Both the position numbers and the translations under genes were made by a program. A stretch of DNA of 64,000 bases, taken from Franzmannia pantelleriensis (GTDB lineage Bacteria > Pseudomonadota > Gammaproteobacteria > Pseudomonadales > Halomonadaceae). The first letter of the stretch is position 1. Every line of letters starts with the position of its first letter. The notes under the pieces are model-generated. The model did not search any database. It worked only from the letters and a program-made list of their open reading frames with translations, and had not been told where the DNA came from. The stretch spans positions 310,001 through 374,000 of the forward strand of contig NZ_FNGH01000002.1 in assembly GCF_900102875.1 (NCBI RefSeq), in the 5' to 3' direction. Of the stretch, positions 27,898 through 35,911 are shown piece after piece.

Positions 27898-28635
27898 TCA
27901 GAGGCCCAGGTGGTAGAGGCGGTTGTTCTCGAAGCCGCGGGCGTTCTCGGGCCGCGAGCGGTAGCAGACGTCGTGCTCGTCCGGCGGCGCTGCGACGCCC
28001 AGGCGGATATCCACGCCGCGGCGTGGGTAGTCGGGGCTGGGGTCGAGCGGATGGGGGCAGGTGTGCAGTAGCACCAGGGTGTCCATCTCGAAGCGCAGCG
28101 TCACGCTGTCGCCGGCCTGGCAGTGGTCCGGCACATAGCGCAGCTGGCCGTCGGCGTCGCTCTCCACCCGCGAGAAGAGATTGAGATTGGCGGCGAGATC
28201 CCGGCGACCCAGCCCATACTTGGCCAGCTCCACCAGAAAGGCGTCGTGGCCGCTGCGGGTCCAGTCGTTGTGGGCCTGCTGGTAGCTCACCGGCTGCCAG
28301 CCCTTGGCGACCAGGTGGTGGCGCATCAGGTTGCCGCCGACGCTGTCGTGCCAGCCCAGCTCGTCGTGGATGATCGAGGCGAAGATGCGGCCCATGTCGG
28401 AGTAGAGGCAGTGGCCCTGGGTCAGCTTGAAGGTGTGCTGGCACTTCAGGGTGTCGGGCAAATTGAGGCGCTCGAGCAGGTTCTCGGGGTTGTAGCAGAG
28501 CAGGCCGACATTGGCGTTGGCCGCGCCGGCGGCCAGCGTCAGGGTGGTGCCGCGGCGCAGGCGCAGCGACCAGTGGTGGCCGCCGGGCAGGTGGGTGGTA
28601 TAGAGCGCGTCGCTTGGCTCAGCGTTGCGTGTCAT
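27898..28635 (-). CDS. DUF1989 protein, carboxyguanidine deiminase subunit (UAAP1 type)
   Basis: This 245-residue member of the urea-amidolyase-associated protein 1 group has the hallmarks GGHHWSLRLRRGTTLTL, NPENLLERLN, GHCLYSDMGRIFASI (near residue 75) and HTCPHPLDPSPDYP near residue 198. It is predicted to be the partner subunit of the following DUF1989 protein in carboxyguanidine deiminase. The start ATG overlaps the ABC ATPase stop (ATGA), so import and catabolism genes are translationally linked. The same gene pair beside urea-carboxylase-type enzymes was long thought to have an accessory role before guanidine chemistry was shown. Confidence 0.87.
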   Translation of the reverse strand: MTRNAEPSDALYTTHLPGGHHWSLRLRRGTTLTLAAGAANANVGLLCYNPENLLERLNLPDTLKCQHTFKLTQGHCLYSDMGRIFASIIHDELGWHDSVGGNLMRHHLVAKGWQPVSYQQAHNDWTRSGHDAFLVELAKYGLGRRDLAANLNLFSRVESDADGQLRYVPDHCQAGDSVTLRFEMDTLVLLHTCPHPLDPSPDYPRRGVDIRLGVAAPPDEHDVCYRSRPENARGFENNRLYHLGL

Positions 28636-29426
28636 AGCAGCGTCTCCTGGGTCAGGGTCTTGAGGCCGCGCTCGGAGAGGCGGGCCGACAGGTCCGCCGG
28701 CGGCTGGCGCTCGCCGATCGGCAGGTCATAGGTGATGGTGGCACCGAACGCCTCCGGGGCCTGTGGGTCGTGGCGCAGCTTGTCGAACACCCACAGCCTG
28801 GTTCCCAGCGCGAAGGCCTCCTTGAGGTCGTGGGTGATCATGAAGATGGTCAGCTGCTGCTCCTTCCACAGGGTCAGGATCAGCTCGTGCATGTCCTGAC
28901 GGATGCCCGGGTCCAGGGCACCGAAGGGCTCGTCGAGCAGCAGGATACGCGGACGCATCATGAGCGCCTGGGCGATGGCCAGACGCTGCTGCATACCGCC
29001 GGAGAGCTCGTGGGGGTACTTGCCGAGGGCGTTGGCCAGGCCGACTTCTTCGATACGCGCCATGGCCTTGTCCCGCGCCTGGCGACGGGCGGTGCCGAAA
29101 CTCTTGCCCAGCCAGCGCGACTGGCTGAGCTCCTCGGCGATCATCACGTTGCCGAGCACGGTGAGGTGGGGGAACACCGAATACTTCTGGAATACCACGC
29201 CGCGGTCCGGGCCCGGCTCTTCGGGGATCGGCCGCTGGTCGAGGGTGAGCGATCCGCGGGAGATGCGCTCGGTGCCCAGTAGCATCTTGAGGAAGGTGGT
29301 CTTGCCACAGCCCGAGGCCCCCACCAGGGTAACGAAATCGCCGGCCTCGACGCGGAAGTCGAGTCGCTCGAGCACGACGTGGTCGCCGTAGTGCTTCTCC
29401 AGGCGCTTGGCTTCGAGCAGGCTCAT
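28632..29426 (-). CDS. ABC transporter ATP-binding protein of the guanidine operon
   Basis: This 264-residue cytoplasmic ATPase of the taurine/nitrate (SsuB/TauB) type has Walker A GASGCGKTT near residues 37-45, the signature LSGGMQQRLAIA near 145-156, Walker B ILLLDEPFGALD near 168-179 and ITHDLKEA with the switch His. It is fused by ATGA overlaps to both the permease gene before it and the UAAP1 gene after it. By context it powers uptake of guanidine or a related small nitrogen compound. Confidence 0.9.
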   Translation of the reverse strand: MSLLEAKRLEKHYGDHVVLERLDFRVEAGDFVTLVGASGCGKTTFLKMLLGTERISRGSLTLDQRPIPEEPGPDRGVVFQKYSVFPHLTVLGNVMIAEELSQSRWLGKSFGTARRQARDKAMARIEEVGLANALGKYPHELSGGMQQRLAIAQALMMRPRILLLDEPFGALDPGIRQDMHELILTLWKEQQLTIFMITHDLKEAFALGTRLWVFDKLRHDPQAPEAFGATITYDLPIGERQPPADLSARLSERGLKTLTQETLL

Positions 29427-30250
29427 GGCTTGTCTCCCTCTTCGGCGTGGTACCAGGGGAAGGCGATTCGCGAGGTGCGCGCCAGCAGCTGGTCGAGCAG
29501 GAAGGCCAGCAGGGTGATCCAGGCCACGTAGGGCAGGATCACATCCATCGACAGGTAGCGCCGCACCAGGAAGATGCGATAGCCCAGTCCCTCCTGGGCG
29601 GCGATGGCCTCGGCGGCAATCAGGAACAGCCAGGCCGTACCCAGCGCCAGCCGAGTGGCGTTGAGCAGCCTCGGCGTCAACTGCGGCAGGAGTACCCGAG
29701 TCAGCACCTGCCAGGAGTTGCCGCCCAGGGTCTGGGCCTTGATCAGCTGTTCGTCGGGCAGGCGCAGGGCGTGGCCCTGGAGGTCGCGAATCAGGAAGGG
29801 CGTCACCCCGATCACGATCAGCGCGATCTTGGCGGCCTCCCCGGTGCCGAAGGCGATGAACAGGATCGGCAGAATCGCCATGGGCGGAATCAGCGAGATC
29901 ACTGTCACCAGTGGCGAGAACTTGGCGCGGATCAGCGGCAGGCCACCGTTGATGAGCCCTACGCTGAGGCCGATCAGCGCGCTGATGGCGACCCCGATCA
30001 GCAGCCGTTCGAGGCTGGCGAAGGTATCCGCCCAGAGGACGATCTGCCCGGTGCGCTGATTCTCTTCGCTGGCCATGGTGTAGAAGGTGTTGGCCATGGT
30101 CGCCGGGGCCGGCAACAGCCGATCATTGGGATTCTCGGCGAGCCGCGCGTTGGAGAGGCTCAGGTAGACCATCGCCACGACCAGGAAGGGCAGCAGGCCC
30201 AGCAGCCAGCGGCCACCGCGGGAGGGGGTGAGATTGATCAGGCGTTTCAT
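29423..30250 (-). CDS. ABC transporter permease of the guanidine operon
   Basis: This 275-residue inner-membrane protein has about six helices and the SsuC/TauC-type EAA loop seen as LGGNSWQVLTRVLLPQLTPR, LLNATRLALGTAWLFLIAAE and YLSMDVILPYVAWITLLAF. Charged N-terminal residues precede helix 1 (WLLGLLPFLVVAMVYL). It follows the binding-protein gene by 71 bases, a gap that contains a strong nested hairpin. Downstream it overlaps the ATPase by ATGA. The family normally imports small, often sulfonated or nitrogenous compounds. Guanidine is inferred from operon context. Confidence 0.88.
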   Translation of the reverse strand: MKRLINLTPSRGGRWLLGLLPFLVVAMVYLSLSNARLAENPNDRLLPAPATMANTFYTMASEENQRTGQIVLWADTFASLERLLIGVAISALIGLSVGLINGGLPLIRAKFSPLVTVISLIPPMAILPILFIAFGTGEAAKIALIVIGVTPFLIRDLQGHALRLPDEQLIKAQTLGGNSWQVLTRVLLPQLTPRLLNATRLALGTAWLFLIAAEAIAAQEGLGYRIFLVRRYLSMDVILPYVAWITLLAFLLDQLLARTSRIAFPWYHAEEGDKP

Positions 30251-30260
30251 GAGGGCTCCA

Positions 30261-30315
30261 CGTCAGGGTAAGGGGGGCAAGCGAGCCGCCCACTGGGGGC
30301 AGCTCACTCCTGACG
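30261..30315 (-). promoter_or_regulatory. Nested hairpin between binding-protein and permease genes
   Basis: Outer arms CGTCAGG/CCTGACG and inner arms GAGCTGCCC/GGGCGGCTC (read on the reverse strand, one G-U pair) stack into one long hairpin in the 71-base gap. Such structures after binding-protein genes commonly protect the upstream mRNA from 3-prime decay, so that more binding protein than permease is made. There is no T-run. Confidence 0.6.
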
Positions 30316-30321
30316 GTTGGC

Positions 30322-31410
30322 TTATTGTTGTGCGTCGATATAGGCCTGGGTGAAGCTCGGGTCGAAGCGCAGCTTGATGTTGCCCTCGTCGCCGAATACG
30401 CCCTGTGGGGTCTCGATTCCCACTACGCCGGGGTTGGGCGCCATGTCGCCGAGCAGGCCGTGTTCGAAGCTGAACTCGGCGACCCGTTGCATGGTCTCGA
30501 GCAGGTCGTCGCTCTCGATCAGCTCGAGGGCCTCGGCGGGATCGGTGTAGAGGTAGGTGGCGTCGAGCTGGGCGCGATAGCCCGCAAGGTCGGTGCCGGC
30601 GGCCTCGGCCATCTGCGAGAGCGCTTCTTCATCCTCTTCTGCCATCAGCGCCATGGTCTCGTACCAGGCGCCCACCAGGGCGTGGCCGAGTTCGGGGTAG
30701 TCGGCCAGGGTCTGGGTATTGACCACCATCAGGTCGAGGATCTCGCCGGGAATCTCGCTCGAATCGAAGGCCAGGGTACTGCCCTCGAGCTCGGTCACGG
30801 TGGAGAGCTGGGGGTTCCAGGTCACCACCGCGTCGATACTGTCGCGGCTGGCGAACAGCCCGGCGATATCGGCGTCGCCGGTATTGACGGTGGAGACGTC
30901 GCGCTCACTCATGCCGACGCTGTCGAGCGCCCGTGCCAGCAGGTAGTGGGAGACACTGAACTGCACCAGGTTGACGTCACGTCCGGCGATGTCCTCAAGG
31001 CTGTCGGCATTCTTCAGCACCACACCGTCGTTGCCGTCGGAGTAGTCGCCGACGATCAGCGCGGTGGAGTCGACGCCGCTGGCGGCGGGAATGGTCAGGG
31101 CGTCCATGTTGGTCATGGCGCAGCCGTCGACGTTGCCGGAGGTGAACTGGTTGATCGATTCGACGTAGTCATTGACCTGGACGATGTCGATCTCGATACC
31201 GTACTGCTCGGCCCAGCGATCGACGATGCCGGCCTCGTCGGCATAGCCCCAGGGCATCCAGCCGGCATAGATCGACCAGCAGACGCTGAACTGGTCGCGT
31301 TCCTGAGCCTGAAGGGGGGCGGTACTCAGGGCAGAGACCATCAGCGTGGTGGTGATGGCGGCGGCGAGGGGGAGTCGCTTGGCGGAGCGGGGACGCAGTG
31401 GCTGGGACAT
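30322..31410 (-). CDS. Periplasmic ABC substrate-binding protein of the guanidine operon
   Basis: This 362-residue protein has a signal peptide of about 35 residues (cleavage after LQA) and a mature N-terminus FSVCWSIYAGWMPWGYA, the conserved first strand and ligand loop of the urea-carboxylase-linked binding-protein family. NVDGCAMTNMDAL and QFSVSHYLLARAL are also typical. The start at 31410 is fixed by GGAGG six bases upstream. It is the first gene of the operon, about 60 bases below the riboswitch. Ligand identity is inferred from the riboswitch: guanidine is most likely, while urea or a guanidino compound is possible. Confidence 0.87.
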   Translation of the reverse strand: MSQPLRPRSAKRLPLAAAITTTLMVSALSTAPLQAQERDQFSVCWSIYAGWMPWGYADEAGIVDRWAEQYGIEIDIVQVNDYVESINQFTSGNVDGCAMTNMDALTIPAASGVDSTALIVGDYSDGNDGVVLKNADSLEDIAGRDVNLVQFSVSHYLLARALDSVGMSERDVSTVNTGDADIAGLFASRDSIDAVVTWNPQLSTVTELEGSTLAFDSSEIPGEILDLMVVNTQTLADYPELGHALVGAWYETMALMAEEDEEALSQMAEAAGTDLAGYRAQLDATYLYTDPAEALELIESDDLLETMQRVAEFSFEHGLLGDMAPNPGVVGIETPQGVFGDEGNIKLRFDPSFTQAYIDAQQ

Positions 31411-31469
31411 GGTGGCCTCCAATGGGCTCGAGAAAATGTCGGGGGGCATCGGCGCATCCTGCTGCACCT

Positions 31470-31618
31470 TATCCTCCCGGGCTTTTCTCCCGCCGTGTAA
31501 CCTTGCGCCTCGAGGTGGAGTGCCCCTGCGAGCACCTTCTCTATTGCGCCGGGTCGACAGCTCTCGGACCAGTCATCGCATCGGGGTAAGTAATGATGCG
31601 ATCGGAACCCTAGCCGTC
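31470..31618 (-). ncRNA. Guanidine-I (ykkC) riboswitch
   Basis: On the reverse strand the leader contains, in order, GGCTAGGGTTCCG, a variable stem built on CGATCGCATC and GATGCGATG, ACTGGTCCGAGAG, a second variable arm, then ACACGGCGGGA and AAAAGCCCGGGAG. These are the invariant blocks of the ykkC guanidine-I aptamer. The GCGGGA-GAAAA-GCCCGGGAGG segment ends about 60 bases before the binding-protein start, next to the purine-rich sequence AGGATAAGG. No separate intrinsic terminator was found after the aptamer, so control may act on translation or on transcription by a less obvious structure. It ties the whole downstream operon to guanidine. Confidence 0.92.
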
Positions 31619-31789
31619 CATTGGAAACTGAATTGTCTGGCAGCCGATGATGCACTGCCGATACCCCGTATCTCCCTGTTCAAGGCAAGATGAATGCCTG
31701 GTGTGAGCTTATCGTTGGCTAAACAGCAGCTTGAAGGTGTCTGGTTGCCCGTGTTGTCAGGCAGCGGCGGCATCGTCGCTTACTGTTGG

Positions 31790-31805
31790 TGCAAAAACCG
31801 CACCG
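31790..31805 (-). promoter_or_regulatory. Sigma-54-like promoter for the guanidine operon
   Basis: The reverse strand reads CGGTGCG-GTTT-TTGCA. It has the GG-N10-GC core and a perfect TTGCA -12 element, with a partial -24 box (consensus TGGCACG). Transcription would start near 31778, leaving about 160 bases before the aptamer. Nitrogen-controlled sigma-54 transcription fits a nitrogen-scavenging operon, but the site is also a small GGTGC/GCACC inverted repeat after epmB, so it could instead be terminator-like. Confidence 0.3.
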
Positions 31806-31855
31806 AATGTATTGATATGGTGCGCCGCGGCGCGCGTGTACCCGGTTTCGGCCCG

Positions 31856-32896
31856 CTACAGCGGCGTCTTGCTGGCCTCGCCGGGGATCTCGCGTACCAG
31901 ACGCGGCATCAGAAAGCCTGGCAGCACCTTGCGCAGGTCAGCGACCAGTTCGCGGGCCTCGCCATCGGGCACGTCGAAGTGGGCGGCACCGGCCACCGGA
32001 TCGAGCACGTGGAGGTAGTAGGGCAGCACCCCGGCCTCGAACAGCCGCTCGGAGAGCGCGGCCAGGGCATCGACGCTGTCGTTGACGCCGCGCAGCAGTA
32101 CGCTCTGGTTGAGCAGCGTGGCGCCGGCCGCCTTGAGCCGCTGGCAGGCGGCCACCACCGCATCATCGATTTCGTTGGCGTGGTTGATGTGCAGTACCAC
32201 CACCTTCTGCAGCCGCGAGGCCGCCAGCCAGTCAAGCAGGGCGTCGTCTATCCGGTCGGGGATCACCGCCGGCAGCCGAGTGTGAATGCGCAGCCGCTTG
32301 AGATGGGGGATCGCCTCGAGCTCGCCGACCAGCCAGGCGAGCTGGCGGTCGCTGGCCGCCAGCGGATCGCCGCCGGAGAGGATCGCCTCGTGCAGACTCA
32401 AGTCGTCGCGCAGGTAGTTGAGGCTATCTTTCCACTGCGCTCGGGACGGCGCGTTGGCGTCGTAGGGGAAGTGGCGCCGGAAGCAGTAGCGGCAGTTGAT
32501 GGCGCAGGTCGGGCTGGCGATCAGCAACACCCGCCCGGCGTACTTGTGGATCAGTCCGCGACGGGGGGTATGCGCCGCCTCGGCCAGCGGGTCGCTGACG
32601 AAGCCTGCGGGCATCTCGCCTTCGGCGGCAAGCGGTAGCACTTGGCGCAGCAGCGGGTCGTGGGGATCACCCGGTGTGATACGCGCGAGATATGCCTCGG
32701 GCACGCACACTTCGAACAGCGCATGCCCCTGAGCGGCGCCAGGCAGCCAGGCGGGGGCGAGCCCCAGGCGGCGGCACAGCGCCTCGGGGCTGCGAATCGC
32801 CTGCGAGAGCTGGCGCTGCCAGCTAGCCTTTTCGTCGGCATCGGAGGCCAGCAGTGGGCCGCTGGTCTGCACTTTGGCGGGGCTTCGGGTTATCAT
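31856..32896 (-). CDS. epmB: EF-P beta-lysylation protein, lysine 2,3-aminomutase type
   Basis: This 346-residue radical-SAM enzyme converts L-alpha-lysine to beta-lysine, which EpmA attaches to EF-P. The iron-sulfur motif is CAINCRYCF near residue 118-126, followed by RRHFPYD. The barrel motif [10 protein letters not shown] lies near 148 and [10 protein letters not shown] near 220. The KamA-family C-terminal PLP region is present ([20 protein letters not shown]). It is divergent from efp with a 111-base gap, and epmA lies just beyond efp, so all three genes of the modification pathway are together. Confidence 0.93.
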   Translation of the reverse strand: MITRSPAKVQTSGPLLASDADEKASWQRQLSQAIRSPEALCRRLGLAPAWLPGAAQGHALFEVCVPEAYLARITPGDPHDPLLRQVLPLAAEGEMPAGFVSDPLAEAAHTPRRGLIHKYAGRVLLIASPTCAINCRYCFRRHFPYDANAPSRAQWKDSLNYLRDDLSLHEAILSGGDPLAASDRQLAWLVGELEAIPHLKRLRIHTRLPAVIPDRIDDALLDWLAASRLQKVVVLHINHANEIDDAVVAACQRLKAAGATLLNQSVLLRGVNDSVDALAALSERLFEAGVLPYYLHVLDPVAGAAHFDVPDGEARELVADLRKVLPGFLMPRLVREIPGEASKTPL

Positions 32897-33007
32897 GCGG
32901 GATACTCAACATGGCAAGGCGATGGGGAAAGCCTGTCGTCGTCAATTTTCTTTGCGCGTGATCCGGACTGTCCCGGTTTACGGCGCCAGCATCATCAGCG
33001 AGGCATC

Positions 33008-33574
33008 ATGGCGAACTATTCTACCAGCGAATTCAAGGGCGGTCTGAAGGTCATGCTCGACGGCGACCCCTGCTCGATTGTGGAGAACGAATTCGTCAAG
33101 CCGGGCAAGGGCCAGGCCTTCAGTCGCGTCAAGCTGCGCAACCTGATGACCGGCCGCGTCTGGGAGCGCACCTTCAAGTCCGGCGATTCGCTGGAGGGGG
33201 CCGACGTCCTCGAATTGGAGATGGAGTACCTCTACTCCGATGGCGAGATGTGGTACTTCATGATGACCGATGGCTCCTTCGAACAGTACGCTGCCGAGAA
33301 GCGCGCCCTGGGCGATACCGAGAAGTGGCTCAAGGAGCAGGTGGCCTATACGATCACCCTGTGGGACGACAAGGTGATCAACGTCAATCCGCCCAACTTC
33401 ATCGAGCTGGAGGTCGTCGAGACCGATCCCGGCCTCAAGGGTGATACTGCCCAGGGCGGCTCCAAGCCGGCCACGCTGTCGTCGGGTGCCGTGGTACGTG
33501 TGCCGCTGTTCATCAACCAGGGCGAAGTGCTGAAGATCGATACGCGCAGCGGCGAGTATGTCTCCAGGGCATAA
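33008..33574 (+). CDS. efp: Elongation factor P
   Basis: This 188-residue protein rescues ribosomes stalled at polyproline. The modified lysine is K34 in [10 protein letters not shown], the site beta-lysylated by EpmA. The KOW-like N-domain and two OB-like domains are complete, with [25 protein letters not shown] (about 126-150) in domain III. The start ATG at 33008 gives the standard [16 protein letters not shown]-terminus. A longer frame from 32642 runs antisense through epmB. It is followed by hairpin repeat copy A and a terminator-like hairpin before epmA. Confidence 0.96.
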   Translation: MANYSTSEFKGGLKVMLDGDPCSIVENEFVKPGKGQAFSRVKLRNLMTGRVWERTFKSGDSLEGADVLELEMEYLYSDGEMWYFMMTDGSFEQYAAEKRALGDTEKWLKEQVAYTITLWDDKVINVNPPNFIELEVVETDPGLKGDTAQGGSKPATLSSGAVVRVPLFINQGEVLKIDTRSGEYVSRA

Positions 33575-33609
33575 CGGCTGAGAGCGGCGCCCGGGACAGG
33601 CGGTCTCGG

Positions 33610-33746
33610 GTGAGGCTTCCATCGCTCGGGGCTGATCTGGGGACAAGCCTGCGAGGAGGCGCTGTAAATCGTCCTTGAGCGCTACCTACGCCATCCCTGG
33701 CGTAGAACCTCCTCTTCGGCTTGTCCCCAGCGCCCATCGCTATGCG
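33610..33746 (-). repeat. Intergenic structured repeat, copy A (long form)
   Basis: Read on the reverse strand, a perfect 13-bp outer stem CTGGGGACAAGCC/GGCTTGTCCCCAG encloses GAGGAGG/CCTCCTC and an apical hairpin CTACGCCA-GGGA-TGGCGTAG. A conserved tail, GATCAGCCCCGAGCG, and conserved flank, TAGCGATGGGCGC, lie outside. Copies B and C share the plan. It fills most of the efp-epmA gap. Confidence 0.8.
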
Positions 33747-33774
33747 TTGCCGGGGAAGCCGCGGCACTGCCCCC

Positions 33775-33812
33775 ACGAAGGCCATGCTGTTTGTCGGCGT
33801 GGCCTTCGTCGT
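33775..33812 (+). terminator. Hairpin upstream of epmA, probable efp terminator
   Basis: ACGAAGGCCA (33775-33784) and TGGCCTTCGT (33800-33809) form a perfect 10-bp stem with a 15-base loop, followed by CGTTTC. It ends 20 bases before the epmA start. It could terminate efp transcription or act as a 5-prime hairpin of epmA. Confidence 0.5.
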
Positions 33813-33829
33813 TTCTCGAGGAGTTCGTC

Positions 33830-34804
33830 ATGGCAACCGACTGGCAGCCAACCGCGGAGATCGCCACGTTGCGCGCCCGCGCCCGGCTGATCGCCGCGCT
33901 GCGGGCGTTCTTTGCCGAGCGCGATGTGTTCGAGGTGGAGACCCCGGTACTCGGCCACGGCGGCAGCAGCGACGTGCACCTTGCCTCGCTGTCGACCCAG
34001 GCGATTACCCCGGCTGGGCGCGAGACGCTGTGGCTGCAGACCTCGCCGGAGTTCCATATGAAGCGGCTGCTGGCCGCAGGCTCGGGGCCGATCTTCCAGT
34101 TGGCGCGCAGCTTCCGCGACGGCGAGGTGGGGCGGCGCCACAATATCGAATTCACCATGCTCGAGTGGTACCGCCCGGGCTTTTCGCTGGCTGAACTGAT
34201 TGCCGAGTGCGACGCGCTGATCCGCCACCTGCTGCCGCAGGACCCCGGCCCGCTGCGCCAGCGTCGCTACCGCACGCTATTCCGCGAGGCACTCGAGATC
34301 GACCCGTTTAGCGTCGCGCTGGATGAACTGCAGCGGCTCGCCACCAAGCATGGCGGCCTGGATATGAGCGATAGCCCTCGCGATGACTGTCTCGACCTGC
34401 TGATGAGCCTGGTGATCGAGCCGACACTGGGCGGTGAGGGCGTTGATGTAGTGGTCGACTATCCGGCGAGTCAGGCGGCGCTCGCGCGTCGCCATCGCGA
34501 TCCCGATGACGGCGAGTGGGTGGCGTCACGCTTCGAGATCTACCTGGCCGGCCTGGAACTCGCCAACGGCTACGATGAACTCACCGACGGCGACGAGCAG
34601 AGCGCCCGCTTCGCCGAGGACAATGCCCAGCGCCGTGCGCTGGGCCGGCCCGAGGTGGATGTCGACACGCGTCTGCTGGCGGCGCTGGCGCATGGCATGC
34701 CGGTGGGCAGCGGCGTGGCGCTGGGTCTCGATCGACTGCTGCAACTGGCGCTGGGCAAGCAGAGCGTGGCGGAGGTGATGGCCTTCGCCACGCCGCGTTG
34801 CTAG
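33830..34804 (+). CDS. epmA: EF-P lysine-34 ligase (GenX/PoxA)
   Basis: This 324-residue paralogue of class II lysyl-tRNA synthetase lacks the anticodon-binding domain. It transfers beta-lysine from the adenylate to EF-P K34. Motif 2 is FRDGEVGRRHNIEFTMLEW near residues 98-116, and motif 3 is GSGVALGLDRLLQLALG near 298. The ATG at 33830 has GAGGAG upstream. The longer frame from 33791 has no homology and crosses the hairpin. Direct copies of the structured repeat lie on both sides of this gene. Confidence 0.94.
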   Translation: MATDWQPTAEIATLRARARLIAALRAFFAERDVFEVETPVLGHGGSSDVHLASLSTQAITPAGRETLWLQTSPEFHMKRLLAAGSGPIFQLARSFRDGEVGRRHNIEFTMLEWYRPGFSLAELIAECDALIRHLLPQDPGPLRQRRYRTLFREALEIDPFSVALDELQRLATKHGGLDMSDSPRDDCLDLLMSLVIEPTLGGEGVDVVVDYPASQAALARRHRDPDDGEWVASRFEIYLAGLELANGYDELTDGDEQSARFAEDNAQRRALGRPEVDVDTRLLAALAHGMPVGSGVALGLDRLLQLALGKQSVAEVMAFATPRC

Positions 34805-34819
34805 CACGGTACTTCAAGC

Positions 34820-34905
34820 GTGAGGCGATCTTCACCGCTCGGGGCTGATCCGTCGACAGGCCTAAAGCCCCCGTTTCGACCTGTCCCCGGCGCCCCTCGC
34901 TACGG
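34820..34905 (-). repeat. Intergenic structured repeat, copy B (short form)
   Basis: Read on the reverse strand, the flank TAGCGAGGGGCGC and tail GATCAGCCCCGAGCG match copy A. The outer stem CCGGGGACAGGTC/GGCCTGTCGACGG keeps 11 of 13 pairs, but the inner GAGGAGG arm and apical hairpin are replaced by a 14-base loop. It is in the same orientation as copy A and begins at the psd stop codon. Confidence 0.75.
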
Positions 34906-35739
34906 GGTGCTAAGCGCGCCGAGTGACTGCCCCATCTGCACGCTAGTGCCAAATGCGAGCGCTTCGAAGGGCATCTCCTCCGAGAAGCACATCACCACCG
35001 TCGAGCCGAGCTTGAAACGGCCCATCTCGGCGCCGCGCTCCAGGGTGATGGGGGTGTCGAAACGGATCGACTGCACTTCGTTGCCCAGCGGGGTGATTTG
35101 GCCGGCCCACACCGTTTCGATGGCGGCGACGATCATCGCGCCCACCAACACCATGGCCATGGGGCCGTGCTCGGTATCGAAGATGCACACCAGCCGCTCG
35201 TTGCGGGCAAACAGCGCCGGCACGTGGTCGGCAGTGGCCTGGTTGACGGAAAAGATGCGCCCCGGCACATAGACCATCTCGCGCAGGGTGCCGGTCAGTG
35301 GCATGTGCACGCGGTGGTAGTCGCGTGGCGAGAGGTAGACGGTGGCGAAGCTGCCCTGGCGAAAGGGCTCGGCGCGCTGCATGTCGCCGCCCAGCAGGCT
35401 GGTGACCGAGTAGGCCTGGCCCTTGGCCTGCACCAGGGTGCCGTGGCGGGTCACACCGTACTGTGACAGGGTGCCGTCGGCGGGGCACAGCAGTCCCTCG
35501 CCCAGCGGACGGGCGTCGGGCTTGAGGGCGCGGGTGAAAAAATCATTGAAGCAGGCATAGCTGCTGGGATCGGGCTCGGCAGCCTGGCGCATATCGACCT
35601 TGAAACGGCGGATAAACGCCTTGATCAGCAGGTTCTTGAGCCAGCCGATACGCGTCTCGGCGAGCTTGCCCACCAATCGCGAGATCAGATGATGGGGCAG
35701 CGGGTATTGAATCAGGGCAAATAGCTTGGTTAGGGGCAC
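34900..35739 (-). CDS. psd: Phosphatidylserine decarboxylase proenzyme
   Basis: This 279-residue inner-membrane-associated enzyme makes phosphatidylethanolamine. The autocatalytic cleavage site GST is in [11 protein letters not shown] near residue 246, where Ser becomes the pyruvoyl group. DGTLSQYG (Asp of the self-cleavage triad) lies near residue 89 and [11 protein letters not shown] near 137. Length matches the type I bacterial family. Its terminal TAG is the first codon of the conserved flank of repeat copy B, so the element abuts the gene exactly. Upstream, the gap to sseA carries the heptamer array. Confidence 0.94.
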   Translation of the reverse strand: MPLTKLFALIQYPLPHHLISRLVGKLAETRIGWLKNLLIKAFIRRFKVDMRQAAEPDPSSYACFNDFFTRALKPDARPLGEGLLCPADGTLSQYGVTRHGTLVQAKGQAYSVTSLLGGDMQRAEPFRQGSFATVYLSPRDYHRVHMPLTGTLREMVYVPGRIFSVNQATADHVPALFARNERLVCIFDTEHGPMAMVLVGAMIVAAIETVWAGQITPLGNEVQSIRFDTPITLERGAEMGRFKLGSTVVMCFSEEMPFEALAFGTSVQMGQSLGALSTP

Positions 35740-35788
35740 GTGGAGGTGGCTCTCTTAAGGCATCGGTGTAGAGGCGGTGGTATCAGTC

Positions 35789-35911
35789 TTGAAGCTGGAA
35801 GAGCGCCCGCTTCACGGGCTTAAGCTAGAAGTTGGAAGCAAAACCACGAGCTCAACGCGGGTGACATCATGCTGTATTCCAGCTTCCAGCTTCCAGCTTC
35901 CAGCTTCCAGC
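35789..35911 (-). repeat. Post-stop heptanucleotide array with GC hairpin (sseA-psd gap)
   Basis: On the reverse (coding) strand, five perfect copies of GCTGGAA (35911 down to 35877) start at the base after the sseA TAA stop. About 55 bases further come CTTCCAACTTC, a hairpin GCCCG-TGAAG-CGGGC (35805-35819) and CTTCCAGCTTC. The layout copies the element after parE, although the heptamer differs. GGAAGC and GCTTCC tracts can pair across the element. Confidence 0.7.
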
